Positions 61,388 through 64,000 of a stretch of 64,000 nucleotides of DNA are shown in pieces. The translations under genes were made by a program, and so were the position numbers. The stretch covers positions 248,001 through 312,000 of the forward strand of contig CAWJUU010000008.1 of NCBI GenBank assembly GCA_963846165.1, read 5' to 3'. The first letter of the stretch is position 1. Each line of letters opens with the position of its first letter. The stretch comes from WHSW01 sp963846165 (lineage in GTDB: Bacteria; Actinomycetota; Thermoleophilia; Solirubrobacterales; 70-9). Under the pieces are notes generated by a model. The model had not been told where the DNA came from and ran no database searches. It saw only the letters and a program-made list of their open reading frames with translations.

Positions 61388-61407
61388 ACCGAGAACAAGT
61401 CGTCGAG
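61375..61407. repeat. palindromic repeat at the AbiEi/DUF559 start
   Basis: GTTGTTCTCGCATACCGAGA continues to ...TCGTCGAG; 32 of 33 bases equal 60512-60544, same orientation. Stem TTGTTCTCG/CGAGAACAA, 9 bp perfect. The loop CATAC contains the start codon (minus-strand ATG, 61385-61387). Confidence 0.8.
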
Positions 61408-61448
61408 GCCCTCGGATTCGCCCGTCTTTGCCCACTAGGCTCCGAGCC

Positions 61449-62096
61449 GTGAACGGCCCGACCAGCGACGACGCCGCGCTTGTCGAGGCGTTGCGCCGGG
61501 GTGACGAGGCGGCGTTTGCCGGCCTCGTGGAGGAGCTGACGCCGGCGTTGACGCGACTTGCGCTCGCGCACGTGCCGAGCCGGGCGATCGCCGAGGAGGT
61601 GGTGCAGGACACCTGGGTCGGCGTCATCCGCGGCATCGACCGGTTCGAGGGCCGCTCGTCGCTTCGCACCTGGATCTTCCAGATCCTGCTCAACAACGCC
61701 CGCACCCGCGGCAAGCGCGAGAAGCGCACGCTGCCGTTCTCGTTCTTCGGCCGCCGCGACGAAGAGGGGCGCGATGAGCCCGCCGTCGATGCCGACCGGT
61801 TCCAGGGCCGTCGCGGTGAGGACCCGGGGGCCTGGGCGCGGCCGCCGCAGGAGTGGAGCTCCCCGGACGAGCGGCTCGCCAGCGAAGCGACCCGCGAGGC
61901 GCTGCTGGCGGCGATCGCCGAGCTGCCGCCGCGCCAGCGCGAGGTCCTCACCCTGCGCGACATCCAGGGCTACACGGCGGCCGAGGCGTGTAATGCGCTG
62001 GATCTGACCGAGACGAACCAACGGGTGCTCCTGCACCGGGCACGCTCGAAGGTGCGGGCGGCGCTGGAGCGCCACTTCGAAGAGGCCGAGCAATGA
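61449..62096 (+). CDS. ECF RNA polymerase sigma factor
   Basis: 215 residues. Region 2: ALVEALRRGDEAAFAGLVEE, AIAEEVVQDTWVGVIRGIDR, FEGRSSLRTWIFQILLNNAR. A ~55-residue linker rich in Arg/Asp (PFSFFGRRDEEGRDEPAVDA). Region 4: IAELPPRQREVLTLRDIQGY, TAAEACNALDLTETNQRVLL. GTG start 7 nt after TAGGCT (61436-61441). Its stop overlaps the anti-sigma gene start (ATGA). Confidence 0.92.
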   Translation: MNGPTSDDAALVEALRRGDEAAFAGLVEELTPALTRLALAHVPSRAIAEEVVQDTWVGVIRGIDRFEGRSSLRTWIFQILLNNARTRGKREKRTLPFSFFGRRDEEGRDEPAVDADRFQGRRGEDPGAWARPPQEWSSPDERLASEATREALLAAIAELPPRQREVLTLRDIQGYTAAEACNALDLTETNQRVLLHRARSKVRAALERHFEEAEQ

Positions 62097-62365
62097 GCAC
62101 CGAAGCCGTCAACGAGATCACCTGCCGCGAGTTCGTCGAGCTGGTCACCGACCTGATCGAGGGCCAACTGGCCGAGGCGCGCCGCGTCGAGGCCGAGGCT
62201 CACCTCGGCGATTGCGACGGCTGCGCGACCTACCTCGAGCAGATCCACCAAACGATCGCCGGACTGCGGACGCTCGCCGCCGGTGACGACTTCCCCGCCA
62301 CCCGCGAGCAGGCGCTCGCGGCCTTCCGCGAGATCCGCGGCGGCGCCGACGGCGCCGGCCGCTAG
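62093..62365 (+). CDS. zinc-finger anti-sigma factor
   Basis: 90 residues. The ZAS/zf-HC2 domain: ITCREFVELVTDLIEGQLAE then HLGDCDGCATYLEQIHQT, giving C..H-x3-C-x2-C zinc ligands. No membrane helix, so it is a soluble redox- or zinc-responsive anti-sigma. Translationally coupled to the ECF sigma factor, which it presumably binds. Confidence 0.9.
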   Translation: MSTEAVNEITCREFVELVTDLIEGQLAEARRVEAEAHLGDCDGCATYLEQIHQTIAGLRTLAAGDDFPATREQALAAFREIRGGADGAGR

Positions 62366-62402
62366 GGCCGGCGCCGCGCCGGTTGCCCGTCCCTGAACGC
62401 CG

Positions 62403-63572
62403 CTACTTCAGCCTGATCCGGCTGAACACGCCCGCGTGGTCGGAGTCGTAGATCCCGTTGGCCTGGTCGAGGCCGGTGACCGAGGAGGTGACCAGCCTGG
62501 CCTCCTGCTCGCTCATGTTGGTGACGATGTGGTCGACCTGGTGGTCGAACTCCGTCGCCGGCGACGTGAACAGGTTGCTGACGCAGCAGCTCAGCGGGTC
62601 CGATGTCGCGCGCCTGGTGAACCCGGCCGCGAGGATGGCGTCGAACGCCTGCTCGTCTCCGGGCTGCACACCCGGTGAGTCGGAGTTGAAATCCCCGAGC
62701 ATGATCGTCCGCTGGGCACTCGCCGGCCCGGCAAGCACCTCCATCGCCTGCTGGGCGCGGATGCTCGGGACCTGGGTCTCGTCGTCGAACGCCTCGAAGT
62801 GCGTGTTGACGAAGCGGAACTTCTCCTTCACCTTGTTCTCACCTTTGCCCTTGCGGACGGCGACGTCAGTGGCGGCCCAGCCGCGCGTGACCAGTACGTC
62901 GATGCCGGAGATGTTGGGCGTATAGATGTTCGAGTAGGTGGCGCTCTGCGGGTTCTTCACCGTCGCCTTCACCCGTGAGTCCCGGTTGACGAGGATCACG
63001 TCGCGCATCGTCAGGCGGCCCTGGATGTCGCCGCCGAAGAGGCCCGTGTTCGGGTCGTTGTCGGTGTCGGTCGGGGCCTCGAAGTCGAACTCGGTCTTCT
63101 CGACCACGACCTCGTAGTCCATGCCCCTGGCGCTGAGCTGGTCGAGCAGCAGCTGGAGGAAGTCGTACCTGGTCTCGGTCGCGGTGAAGGCCGCGCCCTC
63201 GCCCTGAGCCGGAGGTCCCGGATTCGGGTTGGTGCGCCACCATGCGACCTCCTGAAGGCCGACCAGATTGGGCTTCTTCGACTCGATCTCCGCCGCCAGC
63301 CCCTGGGCGCGGAGCGGGAAATTGGTGAGATCGACCTCCTCGAGGATGTTGCCGTTGGCGGTGGTGAACTCCTCGAACGTGGTCGCCTCCAGCGCCGGGC
63401 TCAGGTCCGCGCCGAGAAAGAGGTTTCGCGTCATCACCTTGACCGCGACGCCCTTCTTCTTCGCCTCGGCGTCGGGGGCCGCGGCCATCGTGAGCGCGAT
63501 CAGCGCCGCCATCAGTGCTGCGACGAGCACCCGCCAGCGCGGCGGTGCGCCGATCCGAACTACCTCTCTCAA
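62403..63572 (-). CDS. secreted endonuclease/exonuclease/phosphatase family protein
   Basis: 389 residues. Export signal VLVAALMAALIALTMAAAPD. DNase-I-like fold: VMTRNLFLGADL, LVGLQEVAWW (Glu), FVNTHFEAFDD (His), MLGDFNSDSPG (Asp/Asn) and the terminal SDHAGVFSRI (catalytic Asp-His). It may be an extracellular phosphodiesterase such as a sphingomyelinase-like or nuclease enzyme; the substrate is not inferable. TTG start chosen because GGAAGGAG lies 5 nt upstream; the longer upstream ATG is unlikely. Divergent from obg. Confidence 0.88.
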   Translation of the reverse strand: MREVVRIGAPPRWRVLVAALMAALIALTMAAAPDAEAKKKGVAVKVMTRNLFLGADLSPALEATTFEEFTTANGNILEEVDLTNFPLRAQGLAAEIESKKPNLVGLQEVAWWRTNPNPGPPAQGEGAAFTATETRYDFLQLLLDQLSARGMDYEVVVEKTEFDFEAPTDTDNDPNTGLFGGDIQGRLTMRDVILVNRDSRVKATVKNPQSATYSNIYTPNISGIDVLVTRGWAATDVAVRKGKGENKVKEKFRFVNTHFEAFDDETQVPSIRAQQAMEVLAGPASAQRTIMLGDFNSDSPGVQPGDEQAFDAILAAGFTRRATSDPLSCCVSNLFTSPATEFDHQVDHIVTNMSEQEARLVTSSVTGLDQANGIYDSDHAGVFSRIRLK

Positions 63573-63681
63573 CTGGACTCCTTCCAGATCTGTGCTGCCA
63601 TGGTCCACAGCCGTTTGCCCTGCGGGCCGAGCATATTCGCTCGCCCCTCGCTGGCCCCCTAACACGTCTACCGTTCATTCG

Positions 63682-64000
63682 ATGCTCCACGACCGGGCAA
63701 GAATTCATGTCGAGGCCGGCGCCGGCGGGAACGGATCGGTATCGCTGCGGCGCGAGGCGCACGTCCCGCGCGGCGGCCCCGACGGTGGCGACGGCGGGCA
63801 CGGTGGAGACGTGGTGCTGGTCGCCGATGGATCACGGCGCGACCTCGCCGCGCTGCGCTTCTCGCCCCACCAGCGCGGTGGACGCGGCGGCCACGGACAG
63901 GGCAAGCAGCGCCACGGGGCGCGCGGCGAACACGCGGTCGTGCCGGTGCCCCCCGGGACGCAGGTCGCGGGCCTCGAGGGCGAGCGCTTCGACCTCGTCG
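63682..64000 (+). CDS. obg: GTPase Obg/CgtA (3' end outside window)
   Basis: Ribosome-assembly and stringent-response GTPase. 106 residues are inside the window, all from the glycine-rich Obg fold: DRARIHVEAGAGGNGSVSLR, PRGGPDGGDGGHGGDVVLVA, GGRGGHGQGKQRHGARGEHA and PVPPGTQVAGLE. The G domain lies beyond the edge. TACCGT (63669-63674) is 7 nt before the ATG. Usually directly downstream of rpmA; here separated by the DUF559, sigma/anti-sigma and phosphatase genes. Confidence 0.95.
   Translation, partial: MLHDRARIHVEAGAGGNGSVSLRREAHVPRGGPDGGDGGHGGDVVLVADGSRRDLAALRFSPHQRGGRGGHGQGKQRHGARGEHAVVPVPPGTQVAGLEGERFDLV

Noticed and set aside
63573..63665. Longer N terminus of the endonuclease/exonuclease/phosphatase gene from 63665
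   Set aside because: GGAAGGAG sits 5 nt before the TTG at 63572 and the signal peptide follows soon after; the upstream residues have no signal-peptide character.

Overview
The window is a GC-rich actinobacterial chromosome segment, most likely from Thermoleophilia (Solirubrobacterales or a relative). Three things point there: the backbone gene order tig-clpP-clpX-valS-folC-ndk-maf-mreBCD-mrdA-rodA-rng-rplU-rpmA-obg; an actinobacterial-type LexA box (CGAAC-N4-GTTCG); and a lineage flavour of MSQENVE-type SnoaL-like proteins, YWTN-propeller/RTX secreted proteins and AbiEi/DUF559 proteins. The taxonomic call is inference; no rRNA is present.

Layout. 1-3.3 kb: an SDR / OsmC / cobalamin adenosyltransferase operon, a DUF1015 gene, a PH-like protein and tRNA-Pro. 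3.2-4.3 kb: an HTH/endonuclease-like gene under a perfect LexA box, whose 3' end runs into tRNA-Pro, divergent from a small helical protein. 4.34-12.03 kb: an integrated element bounded by a 33-bp repeat of tRNA-Arg(TCT). It carries a tyrosine integrase, a small HTH gene, a secreted protein, four tandem SnoaL-like genes, a P27-type terminase small subunit overlapping a Fic/Doc gene, and a cupin. 12.47-22.13 kb: accessory DNA punctuated by three tRNA-His fragments, holding four tandem glycine-rich or YWTN-propeller/RTX genes (heavily frameshifted), four more SnoaL-like genes and a lipoprotein. 22.5-37 kb: a mixed metabolic and stress region with cyanase, an MFS exporter, an intradiol dioxygenase, an ECF sigma/Ogt operon, LemA, an HD hydrolase, CorA, a CtaG-like protein, a spermidine-synthase-like membrane protein, an HtrA-like lipoprotein protease and an aldo/keto reductase. 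37-60.5 kb: the conserved backbone for protein quality control, valyl-tRNA charging, folate, nucleotide sanitation, cell shape/elongation and ribosome/RNA processing. 60.5-63.6 kb: an insertion between rpmA and obg with an AbiEi/DUF559 gene flanked by matching palindromic repeats, an ECF sigma/anti-sigma pair and a secreted endonuclease/exonuclease/phosphatase. obg starts at 63682 and runs off the right edge.

Two cross-cutting features stand out. Many genes start 7-10 nt downstream of a TANNNT -10 box with no room for a Shine-Dalgarno, so leaderless transcription looks common. Several genes, including the essential valS, folC and mrdA, carry single-base frameshifts in this sequence, often at short G/C runs; these are most simply assembly errors, and the frameshift density in the 12.7-17 kb repeats may be partly the same artefact.
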